In this document: piece by piece, positions 1 through 9,170 of the stretch
How the letters are laid out: each line of letters opens with the position of its first letter
How positions within the stretch are numbered: position 1 is the stretch's first letter
Assembly (NCBI GenBank): GCA_963170055.1
Contig: CAUJGJ010000030.1
Span: 3,512,266 to 3,576,265, forward strand
Direction: 5' to 3'
Length of the DNA: 64,000 nt
Origin: Halisarca cf. caerulea
Taxonomy: Eukaryota; Porifera; Demospongiae; Chondrillida; Halisarcidae
Notes under the pieces: model-generated
The model's input: the letters and a program-made list of their open reading frames with translations, nothing else
Database searches by the model: none
Told to the model about the DNA's origin: nothing
Program-made: the position numbers and the translations under genes

Positions 1-69
1 GTATGTGATCAAGTGGCATTGTTATGAACATCTGGGACATTTTGCTGTTTTCTGTCTTGTCCACTGCAG

Positions 70-1064
70 TATAGTGGTGTGAATATTGGGCCAGTACACA
101 AGAAGGATGTTATGAAGGCATCTGTGATGCTGGAACACAAAAATGAGTGTGTTTGTGTGTGTCTTTTGGTGTGGTGATGGTGTCTGTAGTGAAATGGTTT
201 TCTGGTGTTTAGCTATGCTGTCATTTTGGCATTTGATGTGAAAATAGAGAGAGAAGCTCAGGAAATGGCGGATAGCCTTGGTGTAAGAATCTTTTCTGCT
301 GATATCATCTATCATTTATTTGACAGTTTTATGAAGTATCGTGAGGTGTGTAGTGGGTTTAGTGGCATGTGTGTGTGTAGTTGGTTGATAGAATAACTTG
401 AATTGATCCTTGTTAGGAGCTTCGGCAAAGGCTCCGGGAGCAATACAAGGACATAGCCATATTCCCATGCAAGCTAAAGATTCTGCCAAACTGTGTATTC
501 AAGACTCGTGATCCCATAGTAGTGGGAGTGAAGGTTGAAGGGGGACTGGTGAAAGTAGGAACGCCATTGACAGTTCCCTCCAAGAATGTAAGATTTGATT
601 GATATGTTTGTTTCTAAAGGGACTTGCATACTAGAATTTCATTTAGTCTTCTGATGTATGCTCCAGCTCTAGTTAGTGTCTTTGTAGACCTCTACTGTGC
701 CAATCATTGCATACTTCGTTTTTATGCTCTAGTTTTGTGACATTGGCATTGTCAGTAGCATGGAAGCCAACCACAAACCAGTTGATGTGGTGAAGAAAGG
801 TGCAGAGGTTTGTCTCAAGATTGACCCTATTCCAGGTGAGGCACCACGCCTCCTTGGAAGACATTTTGATGAAGCCGATCTGATAGTTAGCAAAGTAAGA
901 CGACTGAACATTCTTGTAAAGCATCAATTGTTACTAGTCTCCATTTCCCAATGTAGATAAGCAGGCAGTCCATTGATGCAGTTAAAGACTACTTTAGAGA
1001 AGATTTACAGAAAGGAGACTGGCAGCTGATGGTAGAACTGAAGAAGCAATTTCAAATACTTTAA
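70..1064 (+). CDS. EIF5B: eIF5B translation initiation factor, C-terminal part (5 exons)
   Basis: Eukaryotic IF5B is the IF2-like GTPase that joins the 60S subunit at the end of cytoplasmic translation initiation. Only the C-terminal 216 residues are here. Exons I can splice with GT-AG and a continuous frame: 70-146, 213-345, 417-587, 733-894 and 957-1064 (TAA at 1062-1064). Introns are 66, 71, 145 and 62 bp. Positions 1-69 are the preceding intron, so the window opens on a GTATGT donor. Diagnostic family blocks are [66 protein letters not shown] and [12 protein letters not shown], ending in [10 protein letters not shown]. These cover the end of the IF2-like core and domain IV, which binds eIF1A in known family members. 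The GTPase domain lies upstream of the window. No canonical AATAAA was seen soon after the stop. Confidence 0.97.
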
Positions 1065-1629
1065 ATTATTATTTCAATTGTAATGTCTTCATGTCATGTT
1101 TGCAAGCTTTGCCTTCCACAATACCGAGAGCATAATGGTTTTTCAGTATCGGTGGCCCAGAGCCATGCTCGCCAGTCCCCAAAAATAACCACAAACAAAG
1201 ATTGGGTCCGAGCTATGCCAGACTATGCATGGCTGGCAGAGAATGGAAATCGCAAGCAATTGGGACAGCATTAAGTGCTATCCACCATAAATTACACCAC
1301 AAGTTATATAAACAAAGTATAAAAATATACAGAATATATTATGTATAGATGCTAAAATTGAAATGTCTATTGGCATTCCTATTGCCATCAAATGTGCATT
1401 TTACCATGACATTGTGATCTGTCTCGACACCTGGAACTTTATCAGGGAGCCGCTCACTACAGACCAAATACTGACTGGGTTGCCTCCGGAAATGTCATTA
1501 GTGGGACAAACAGCTACTGTCTGTTGTGTATACTAATAGAAATGTACTAAAATGTATTGCAGCATGCAATACATGGAGTACTCGTTTTGGTATGCAACTT
1601 GTTACATATAACATAGAATGAATGTTTAC
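1065..1629. other. 3' UTR and intergenic sequence, no gene supported
   Basis: This stretch follows the eIF5B stop. A 63-codon frame lies at 1083-1274 but resembles nothing I know. On the minus strand, about 1408-1533 is open for 42 codons after an acceptor-like TTCTATTAG and ends in TAA. That length is compatible with chance. The sequence is AT-rich around 1310-1350 and 1540-1620. Confidence 0.6.
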
Positions 1630-2355
1630 GATCAGCGCTACATCATAGGACCTAGAGCTATTGTGACCAGTGCTACGTCATAGGACCTAGAGCTATTGTG
1701 ACCAGTGCTACGTCATAGGACCTAGAGCTATTGTGACCAGTGCTACGTCATAGGACCTAGAGCTATTGTGACCAGTGCTACGTCATAGGACCTAGAGCTA
1801 TTGTGATCAGTGCTACGTCATAGGACCTAGAGCTATTGTGATCAGTGCTACGTCATAGGACCTAGAGCTATTGTGATCAGTGCTACGTCATAGGACCTAG
1901 AGCTATTGTGACCAGTGCTACGTCATAGGACCTAGAGCTATTGTGACCAGTGCTACGTCATAGGACCTAGAGCTATTGTGATCAGTGCTACGTCATAGCA
2001 CCTAGAGCTATTGTGACCAGTGCTACGTCATAGGACCTAGAGCTATTGTGATCAGTGCTATGTCATAGGACCTAGAGCTATTGTGACCAGTGCTACGTCA
2101 TAGGACCTAGAGCTATTGTGACCAGTGCTACGTCATAGGACCTAGAGCTATTGTGACCAGTGCTACGTCATAGGACCTAGAGCTATTGTGACCAGTGCTA
2201 CGTCATAGGACCTAGAGCTATTGTGACCAGTGCTACGTCATAGGACCTAGAGCTATTGTGATCAGTGCTATGTCATAGGACCTAGAGCTATTGTGACCAG
2301 TGCTACGTCATAGGACCTAGAGCTATTGTGACCAGTGCTACGTCATAGGACCTAG
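1630..2355 (+). repeat. 35-bp minisatellite, about 20.7 copies
   Basis: A 35-bp unit starting at GATCAG/GACCAG is repeated head to tail with very little divergence. The main polymorphism is GATCAG versus GACCAG, plus rare changes such as TACGTCA to TATGTCA near 2060 and 2270. The first unit, at 1630, is the most diverged (CAGCGCTACATCA). Each unit contains TACGTCA, whose reverse complement TGACGTA is a CRE/ATF-like half site. That motif match is weak evidence of function. The array ends abruptly at CCTAG/TTAAAG. Confidence 0.97.
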
Positions 2356-2395
2356 TTAAAGTCCTAGCACCTATTGGTGTTGTGCACTCAAATAA

Positions 2396-2414
2396 TGATT
2401 GATTGATTGATTGA
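2396..2414 (+). repeat. TGAT tetranucleotide microsatellite
   Basis: About five tandem TGAT units lie directly before a decayed transposon end. They may be part of the insertion context. Confidence 0.85.
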
Positions 2415-2600
2415 TATCCCGTATACGCTTTAACTTTGGCGTGGTTTAATATTCGTGGTATATTCGCGGATAGGAAGCCATCCGCAAAAATTTAGATCGG
2501 GCTCTTGTGCAATGACAAAACATGGCCGTCCATGAATATTAAAACGTAGTCTCGTTCCCAACCCCACTTCCGGCCGCCATTTTATGCAATGATATGTTAA
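2415..2600 (+). mobile_element. Decayed relative of the TIR element at 9272
   Basis: The sequence follows the same order as the left end of the 9272-9905 element: CCCGTATACG, CTTTAACTTTGGCG, TATTCGCGGAT, then GCCATCCGC, with a downstream CAAAA-ATGGCC-like stretch. Identity is moderate. I could not find a matching right terminal inverted repeat before 2870. It is therefore best read as a truncated or diverged copy of a related family. The alignment is by eye only. Confidence 0.45.
2565..2584 (-). promoter_or_regulatory. Composite YY1-like plus ETS-like motif
   Basis: Read on the minus strand, this 20-bp stretch is AAAATGGCGGC joined to CCGGAAGTG. It is a close match to the animal YY1 consensus beside an ETS/GABP consensus. 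This pair is typical of TATA-less housekeeping promoters in animals. It lies inside transposon-derived sequence and has no gene directly downstream, so function is unproven. Confidence 0.4.
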
Positions 2601-2871
2601 AGGGAAGGCTGGTCCCGCAAATTCATGATAGTATCAACTGGGGGTTGGCTATACTTCATAACGACGTAGACTGGAATCTTCTTTAGGACGACTTGAATCT
2701 TTTTCAGGGCGACTTCAATGTTTTTCGTGCCACATCCCGCAAAGATCAACTTCTAGATTGGTCTGATTAGCTTCCAAGGTAGTCTTTAGCCAGCATTGAA
2801 TTCTCAGGAATAGCAATATGCATTAATGCTTGCAGACTACATCAAAAATATTATTTCTTCATGCACTGGGG
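2601..2871. other. Non-coding gap
   Basis: I see no gene. Around 2680-2725 a short motif of the form CGACTT(G/C)AAT-TTTTTC occurs two or three times in imperfect tandem. A G-run (GGGGGGGG) at about 2868-2876 precedes the retroelement copy. Confidence 0.5.
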
Positions 2872-3253
2872 GGGGGTAGCCCCTCTCACCAAACTACGTA
2901 ATTAAAATTGCACACATAGCGTGCCAAAAATTACACAACAGCCAATCAGAATTGTCCAAAGTAAAACGGAAGTAAATTTTTGTATAAAAGCTGCTGTCCT
3001 CGCCATTTTCCTTTGTGAGTAGTTGTCGTGTTGGTTGTCCACTTAAATAGCGCTGAATTCAGAAACGGGGTAACTCTGAACCCGGGTGACCAAACCGACC
3101 AGACTACTACCTTGCGCCCATGCTGGCGGGATCTAGGAAGCCCGTAGTAGTCTCCCTTAAGGGTCCTGGAGTAAGTCTTCGGTGTGGGGCGACTTCAAGA
3201 GTCAGCCGCATGGCACTACTCACCAACCTTTTGTCAGTGTACAGTTGGAGCCT
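2872..3253 (+). mobile_element. Retroelement 5' region, copy A (truncated)
   Basis: This is collinear with 7866-8240 from GGGGTAGCCCCT, through TATAAAAGCTGCTGTCCTCGCC, to CTACTCACCAACCTTTTGTC. It differs by scattered substitutions and small indels and is clearly older than the two copies at 6415 and 7749. It ends where GTTGGAGCCTACACACTCAATG passes straight into the 22-bp minisatellite. No coding part is attached. Confidence 0.85.
2941..2990 (+). promoter_or_regulatory. CCAAT - ETS - TATA promoter module, copy A
   Basis: GCCAATCAG lies at 2941-2949, ACGGAAGT at 2966-2973 and TATAAAAG at 2983-2990. Order and spacing fit a Pol II core promoter, with start of transcription expected about 25-30 bp after the TATA box, near the conserved CTGTCCTCGCC stretch. 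The older copy keeps a perfect CCAAT box, whereas the two younger copies read GCCAGTCAG. Conservation of the ETS and TATA parts in all three copies supports a retroelement promoter. Confidence 0.6.
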
Positions 3254-4287
3254 ACACACTCAATGTAGAGAGAACACACACTCAATGTAGAGAGAACACA
3301 CACTCAATGTAGAGAGAATACACCACTCAATGTACAGAGAACACACACTCAATGTACAGAGAACACACACTCAATGTAGAGAGAATACACCACTCAATGT
3401 GGAGAGAACACACACTCAATGTACAGAGAACACACACTCAATGTACAGAGAACACACACTCAATGTACAGAGAACACACACTCAATGTAGAGAGAATACA
3501 CCACTCAATGTACAGAGAACACACACTCAATGTACAGAGAACACACACTCAATGTACAGAGAACACACACTCAATGTAGAGAGAATACACCACTCAATGT
3601 GGAGAGAACACACACTCAATGTACAGAGAACACACACTCAATGTAGAGAGAACACACACTCAATGTACAGAGAACACACACTCAATGTAGAGAACACACA
3701 CTCAATGTAGAGAGAATACACCACTCAATGTACAGAGAACACACACTCAATGTACAGAGAACACACACTCAATGTAGAGAGAATACACCACTCAATGTAC
3801 AGAGAACACACACTCAATGTAGAGAGAACACACACTCAATGTAGAGAGAATACACCACTCAATGTACAGAGAACACACACTCAATGTAGAGAGAACACAC
3901 ACTCAATGTAGAGAGAATACCCCACTCAATGTGGAGAGAACACACCACTCAATGTACAGAGAACACACACTCAATGTGGAGAGAACACACACTCAATGTA
4001 CAGAGAACACACACTCAATGTAGAGAGAATACATACTCAATGTACAGAGAACACACACTCAATGTACAGAGAAAACACACTCAATGTAGAGAGAACACAC
4101 ACTCAATGTAGAGAGAATACACCACTCAATGTACAGAGAACACACACTCAATGTAGAGAGAACACACACTCAATGTAGAGAGAATACACCACTCAATGTA
4201 CAGAGAACACACACTCAATGTAGAGAGAACACACACTCAATGTAGAGAGAATACACCACTCAATGTAGAGAGAACACACACTCAATC
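3253..4287 (+). repeat. 22/23-bp minisatellite, block 1
   Basis: A unit of the form GAGAACACACACTCAATGTA(C/G)A repeats about 46 times. A 23-bp variant carries GAATACACC. Variants alternate in runs, suggesting local multi-unit amplification. Three 22-bp units make 66 bp, so open frames with a 22-residue period (…YREHTLNVQRTHTQC…) appear. I regard these as non-coding. Confidence 0.95.
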
Positions 4288-4710
4288 ATGAATGTAGAAG
4301 GAGAACACACTAATCCAGGGAAGTCCACAGAAAATAAATATAGAGCAGCACACATCAATGAATTGAGTGCATGCCATTTGTAGCTAACATTATTTCCTTA
4401 TACTCATCTACATTCTACTGCTACACTAAAATCATCTTATTGTTGCAGTAGCAGAAGATTTGTTCACCAAAGTCAGTGGATGAAGTGCATTGCAGTCACT
4501 TTTGCTGAGCTTGCTAGACTTCAAAGTAGGTGTAAACAATTACTACTTTGCACCCAATCAAATTTTCTGTCACCTATCACAGGCACCTTTATACAGCTCA
4601 CTGTAGTGTGTGTAGAAATGAGCAGGACTGTTTTATGATGGCTGAATATGGAATGGCTGAGATTTTAAGCGCGGCACTTCGCCGCTCTACCGCTCTTTAG
4701 TGACCTCCCT
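4288..4710. other. Spacer between minisatellite blocks, no gene seen
   Basis: Unique-looking AT-rich DNA. Near its end, 4670-4710 is GC-rich, with GCGCGGCACTTCGCCGC able to form a small hairpin. No coding frame or RNA gene could be supported. Confidence 0.55.
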
Positions 4711-6081
4711 GCACTAAATGTACAGAGAACACATCACTCAATGTACAGAGAACACATCACTCAATGTGGAGAGAACACATACTCAATGTAGAGAGAACAC
4801 ACACTCGATGTAGAGAGAACATACACTCCATGTAGAGAGAACACGCCACTCAATGTGGAGAGAACACACCACTCAATGTGGAGAGAACACACTCAATCTA
4901 CAAAGAACACATCACTCAATGTAGAGAGAAGAACACACACTCATTGTAGAGAGAAAACATCACTCAATGTAGAGAGAGAACACCACTCAAAGTGGAGAGA
5001 ACAACCACTCAATGTACAGAGAACACATCACTCAATGTAGAGAGAACACACACTCAATGTGGAGGGAACACAACTCACTGAATGTATGGAGAACACATCA
5101 CTCAATGTACAGAGAACACCACTCAATGTAGAGAGAACACCACTCAATGTACAGAGAACACACACTCAATGTAGAGAGAACACAACACACAATGTACAGA
5201 GAACACACACATGGAGAGAACACACACTCAATGTACAGAGAACACACACTCAATGTAGAGAGAACACACACTCAATGTAGAGAGAACACATCACTCAATG
5301 TAGAGAGAACACACACTCAATGTGGATGGAACACAACTCACTGAATGTATGGAGAACACATCACTCAATGTACAGAGAACACCACTCAATGTAGAGAGAA
5401 CACCACTCAATGTAGAGAGAACACGGCCACTCAATCTACAAAGAACACATCACTCAATGTAGAGAGAAGAACACACACTCATTGTAGAGAGAAAACATCA
5501 CTCAATGTAGAGAGAGAACACCACTCAAAGTGGAGAGAACAACCACTCAATGTACAGAGAACACATCACTCAATGTAGAGAGAACACACACTCAATGTGG
5601 AGGGAACACAACTCACTGAATGTATGGAGAACACATCACTCAATGTACAGAGAACACCACTCAATGTAGAGAGAACACCACTCAATGTACAGAGAACACA
5701 CACTCAATGTAGAGAGAACACAACACACAATGTACAGAGAACACACACATGGAGAGAACACACACTCAATGTACAGAGAACACACACTCAATGTAGAGAG
5801 AACACACACTCAATGTAGAGAGAACACATCACTCAATGTAGAGAGAACACACACTCAATGTGGATGGAACACAACTCACTGAATGTATGGAGAACACATC
5901 ACTCAATGTACAGAGAACACCACTCAATGTAGAGAGAACACCACTCAATGTAGAGAGAACACGGCCACTCAATGTACAGAGAACACACACTCAATGTACA
6001 GAGAACACATCACTCAATGTAGAGAGAACACAACACACAATGTACAGAGAACACACACATGGAGAGAACACACACTCAATG
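4711..6081 (+). repeat. 22-bp-type minisatellite, block 2 (more variable)
   Basis: The same unit family as block 1, with more variants: AACACATCACTC, AACACCACTC and GAATGTATGGAGAAC. Unit lengths vary from about 18 to 26 bp. The block ends at CTCAATGGGG/TTAGAC. Open frames in it are products of the repeat. Confidence 0.93.
4891..5972 (+). repeat. 540-bp tandem duplication inside minisatellite block 2
   Basis: 4891-5434 and 5429-5972 appear identical by eye at an offset of 538 bp. Both include the rare markers ACTCAATCTACAAAG/AATGTAC, AAAACATCACTC, CAAAGTGGAGAG and ACACACATGGAGAG in the same order. This is a recent duplication of about 25 units as one block, not a unit-by-unit expansion. Confidence 0.93.
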
Positions 6082-6414
6082 GGGTTAGACACACTAGTCT
6101 AAAGCTGCATGTTTATGCCCAGCAGTGAACTACTGCATTGTCTCACATCTGCTGATCCAAAGTCACTTGATCCAATGTGCCCTGTGCGCTATAGAGGCAA
6201 GAATAAGTAAAAGTTTGTGAAAAGTCAAACAGTAGAGAGTCTCAAGAGCTAACTTGACAATTTTAAGGTAATCCAATCATATGCTTGTCAACTATCGTTC
6301 TTCTAGGCTGTGGAGAACACAAAACAAAATACATTATTACTTAAATACTAGATCCTAGAGACATCACATTGCCCACTTTATGCCATAAGAGTTTCGTTAA
6401 CTGTGTTTTAGTTT
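6082..6414. other. Non-coding gap before the retroelement
   Basis: Unique AT-rich sequence with no frame, RNA gene or repeat that I can support. It ends at GTTTTAGTTT, immediately before the 368-bp direct repeat. Confidence 0.5.
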
Positions 6415-6782
6415 CCTAGCCATTCTTGCCTGACTGTAACACACCCTGCAAGGAGTCTGAGCATCAAGATAGTATAATCTTTCGCCAGTGCTGCATCGAC
6501 GGGGCGTAGACATGTCTTCCTGTACGCTAAGGGGTAGCCCCTCCATTTCATCATTTAATTAGATTGGCACACAAAGCGCGCCAAAACAAGACAACAGCCA
6601 GTCAGAATGCTCAACACAAAACGGAAGTAGAAATTTAGTATAAAAGCTGCTGTCCTCGCCATTTTCCTTTGTGAGTAGTTGTCGTGTTGGTTGCAGGCTC
6701 CAATAGCGCTGAATTCAGAAAAGGGGTAACTCCGAACCCGGGTGACCAAACCGACCAGGCTACTACCTTGCGCCCATGCTGG
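6415..6782 (+). repeat. 368-bp direct repeat, first copy
   Basis: Matches 7749-8116 at a constant offset of 1334 bp. I saw one mismatch, CCCGGG here versus CCCTGG in the second copy near 8073. It contains the CCAGT-ETS-TATA module. The near identity implies that the pair arose recently. Confidence 0.95.
6597..6646 (+). promoter_or_regulatory. Retroelement promoter module, copy B
   Basis: GCCAGTCAG (6597-6605, a damaged CCAAT box), ACGGAAGT (6621-6628) and TATAAAAG (6639-6646), spaced as in copy A. A TATA box implies that transcripts start about 250 bp inside the element, which would lose the 5' part on each simple retrotransposition. Confidence 0.55.
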
Positions 6783-7499
6783 AACCGAATCCAAACAGGC
6801 CTTCCAGCAGGCCAGCTCTCCTTTCTATTGCGGGCTGGCTCTGACACTCTGCCAACACCACTAAATCTCAAGAGATGGCGTATGCGAATTGATTCGAGAT
6901 GTGCTCTCTGCAGTCACCACCTCCCCACCACTCACCACATCCTGTCGGCCTGTCCAATCGCATTGGAACAGGGTAGGTACACCTGGAGGCATGACAGCAC
7001 TCTGAATGTTCTAGTGAAAGGCCTCAGATCAGCACTACCCGAAGCTCGAATCCTTGCTGACCTCCCCGGACTCAGGGCAGAGGAAAATCCTCCCTCCACC
7101 ATTCCAAGCGAGTTGCTTGTTACCACCGCCCGTCCAGACATGGTTGTAATCGCTAACCAGGAAGTTACCCTAGTTGAACTCACCATTCCATTCAACTCGC
7201 CAGAAAGCCTTATAAATGCCAAACAACGTAAGGAGGATAAGCCGAACTACCAACTAGCCTTAAGTGATCTGGATTCTCGGGGATTCACATCAAGCCTCAT
7301 CACCGTTGAAATTGGATCCCTAGGTCACTGGCTACCCGGAACTAGGACATCCTTACGGCAGCTCCTACGTGACATGTCTAAGTCAGCCGTGACACGCCTC
7401 CTAGATCAGGCAGCAAAGGCAGCCATAGCTGGGTCCCAAGTCATCTTCAACGCCAGACAGTTTGAAACCTGGAATGCATCTCAGCCACTACTTCAGTAA
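6783..7499 (+). pseudogene. 3' end of retrotransposon ORF: CCHC knuckle plus restriction-like endonuclease
   Basis: 238 codons remain. Residues 34-57 have the pattern RMRIDSRCALC…HHILSAC, a C-x2-C-x8-H-x4-C knuckle (C40, C43, H52, C57). GRYTWRHDSTL follows at 64-74. Residues 117-132 carry R-P-D-x12-E (RPD 117-119, E132 in TLVELTIPF). A K-rich helix with RK (149-150) and NYQLAL follows. This order, knuckle then PD-(D/E)xK-like nuclease, is that of R2/NeSL-type non-LTR retrotransposons, where the nuclease nicks the target for target-primed reverse transcription. The reverse transcriptase core is deleted. The frame stays open back to a GTG at 6684, but there is no ATG before Met37, so I treat it as a remnant. 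Confidence 0.8.
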
Positions 7500-7748
7500 C
7501 TCAACACATGTAGTCTTGTATATTTGGCTCTACACATCAACATTTATAGTTTAGTCTACTTGTCTAAGTTCATTATGTATGCATGTAGCACATGTACTTC
7601 AGCCCTTGCCATGCCCAGCCTCTACACAGCTCTGTTGTTTGTTCTGGAACCATGTGTCTAGGGTCCATACTGTAATCATGTAACTTTAATTATACTTTCT
7701 AATTTCTTGACTTGTACAACTTCAATCAATAATGATTTGGTTTTCCCC
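7500..7748 (+). other. Retroelement 3' UTR
   Basis: AT-rich sequence from the ORF stop to the next copy. CAATAATGATT and TTTTCCCCCC lie at the end. No AATAAA was seen. Confidence 0.6.
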
Positions 7749-8116
7749 CCTAGCCATTCTTGCCTGACTGTAACACACCCTGCAAGGAGTCTGAGCATCA
7801 AGATAGTATAATCTTTCGCCAGTGCTGCATCGACGGGGCGTAGACATGTCTTCCTGTACGCTAAGGGGTAGCCCCTCCATTTCATCATTTAATTAGATTG
7901 GCACACAAAGCGCGCCAAAACAAGACAACAGCCAGTCAGAATGCTCAACACAAAACGGAAGTAGAAATTTAGTATAAAAGCTGCTGTCCTCGCCATTTTC
8001 CTTTGTGAGTAGTTGTCGTGTTGGTTGCAGGCTCCAATAGCGCTGAATTCAGAAAAGGGGTAACTCCGAACCCTGGTGACCAAACCGACCAGGCTACTAC
8101 CTTGCGCCCATGCTGG
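7749..8116 (+). repeat. 368-bp direct repeat, second copy
   Basis: The partner of 6415-6782. Unlike the first copy, it continues at 8117 into the normal leader (GCGGGATCTAGGAAGCCCG), which is also present in copy A. Confidence 0.95.
7931..7980 (+). promoter_or_regulatory. Retroelement promoter module, copy C
   Basis: GCCAGTCAG, ACGGAAGT and TATAAAAG (7973-7980), as in copy B. It would drive transcription through the repeated leader towards 9170. Confidence 0.55.
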
Positions 8117-8225
8117 CGGGATCTAGGAAGCCCGTAGTAGTCTCCCTTAAGGGGTCCTGGAGTAAGTCTTTGGTGCGGGGCGTTAAGAGTCAGCCGCATG
8201 GCGCTACTCACCAACCTTTTGTCGG

Positions 8226-9023
8226 TGTACGGTCGGAGCTTGCAGATTGGGTACGGTCCTTGCTCCTTGAAGACGCGGGAGTTGTGAGTTTGAGTTCGCC
8301 CTTGCAGTGTTGCTTGCCACATAGTCCTTTGGAGGCAGGTCCGCTTCATTGGAAGTGGGAAGGGCCTGTGAGTTACCGTTCTCTTCTCCATCTCTTTGCT
8401 GTCTAGTACCCAGCGGTGTGATGTAAGGCCCGTGAGACTTGCAGATCATCGCCCGGTTACACGTATCGTATGTGTGCCGGTGTACGGTGTCAGTCGATGT
8501 ACGGTCAGAGCTTGTGATTGGGTGCGTCCTTGCTCCTAGCAGACATTTGGGATGGTGTCTGAAAGTCCCCAGCGGTGACGTGTCATCGCGGCTACACTTT
8601 GTGTGCCACAGTCGTTGTACGGTCGGAGCTTGTGATTGGGTGCGTCCTTGCTCCTAGCAGACATTTGGGGGCGGTGTCTGCAAGTACCCAGCGGTGACGT
8701 GTCATCGCACGGCTACACTTTGTGTGCCACAGTCGTTGTACGGGTCGGTGTACGGTCGGAGCTTGTGATTGGGTACGTCCTTGCTCCTTAAAGACATGGG
8801 AGTTGTGAGTTTGAGTTCGCCCTTGCAGTGTTGCTTGCCACATAGTCCTTTGGAGGCAGGTCCGCTTCATCGGAAGTGGGAAGGGCCTGTGAGTTACCGT
8901 TCTCTTCTCCATCTCTTTGCTGTCTAGTACCCAGCGGTGTGATGTAAGGCCCGTGAGACTTGCAGATCATCGCCCGGTTACGCGTATCGTATGTGTGCCG
9001 GTGTACGGTGTCAGTCGGTGTAC
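8226..9023 (+). repeat. 521-bp-offset duplication in the retroelement leader
   Basis: 8226-8502 recurs at 8747-9023. Shared markers are GGGAGTTGTGAGTTTGAG, CTTGCAGTGTTGCTTGCC, GAAGTGGGAAGGGCCTG and CCCAGCGGTGTGATGTAAG. Only scattered substitutions separate the copies. Tandem repeats in 5' leaders are common in retrotransposons and can multiply promoter or enhancer units. Confidence 0.9.
8497..8735 (+). repeat. 118-bp tandem duplication nested in the leader
   Basis: Two units at an offset of 118 bp lie between the long copies. They share GAGCTTGTGATTGGGTGCG, CTAGCAGACATTTGGG, CCCAGCGGTGACGTGTCATC and CTTTGTGTGCCACAGTCG. CCCAGCGGTG also occurs in the long repeat, so the 118-bp unit is a diverged version of part of it. 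TGACGT is present in each unit. Confidence 0.88.
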
Positions 9024-9170
9024 GGTTTCAGTCGGTGTACGGTCCTAGCCAGTGACTGTGGCAAGTTTTTGCCTGAAGATTCCAGGGTAGTCTTGTGGAC
9101 GATGTGCGACCTGTCTAATTGTGTTCTGGGAGAGGAACTGGTGTTGCAGATGTTTCAGCAACTTTTGTTG

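Larger units (their letters stand above)
6415..7748 (+). mobile_element. Internally deleted non-LTR (RLE-type) retrotransposon
   Basis: The element has a 368-bp 5' segment with a promoter (6415-6782). A deletion junction at 6782/6783 follows, then the 3' end of the ORF (6783-7499) and a 249-bp 3' UTR (7500-7748). The full-length 5' region, seen in copies A and C, continues past the sequence matching 6782 into GCGGGATCTAGG. Here it jumps straight into endonuclease coding sequence, so most of the ORF including the RT core is gone. Another copy follows head to tail without spacer at 7749. No long poly(A) tail was seen, only a short C-run before 7749. Confidence 0.8.
7749..9170 (+). mobile_element. 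Second head-to-tail retroelement copy, 5' region
   Basis: It begins with the second 368-bp repeat (7749-8116), continues into the segment shared with copy A (to about 8240), and then into a GC-richer leader full of nested repeats (8226-9023). It loses recognisable retroelement sequence before a clear splice-donor-like GTAAGTATT at 9171. No RT or nuclease coding follows, so this copy is 3'-truncated or its ORF has been displaced. Confidence 0.7.

Noticed and set aside
1408..1533. Terminal exon of a convergent gene on the minus strand
   Set aside because: Only 42 codons after a modest acceptor, with no family resemblance and no further exons before the minisatellite.
3330..6128. Open frames with a 22-residue repeat (REHTLNVQRTHTQC type)
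   Set aside because: Direct translation of the 22-bp minisatellite. They shift frame at each 23-bp unit, and similar peptides occur in all three frames.
6684..6782. N-terminal 33 codons of the retroelement frame as real protein
   Set aside because: The segment is promoter/leader DNA shared with non-coding copies; the frame begins at GTG and is open by chance up to the deletion junction.
6415..8116. Genuine LTR retrotransposon
   Set aside because: The repeats do not begin TG and end CA, the second repeat continues into leader sequence also present in copy A, no gag/protease/integrase is visible, and the coding remnant is of non-LTR RLE type.
8400..8470. tRNA- or snRNA-like sequence in the retroelement leader (CCCAGCGGTGTGATG region)
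   Set aside because: No cloverleaf or A/B box spacing could be built; it is better explained as part of the leader repeats.
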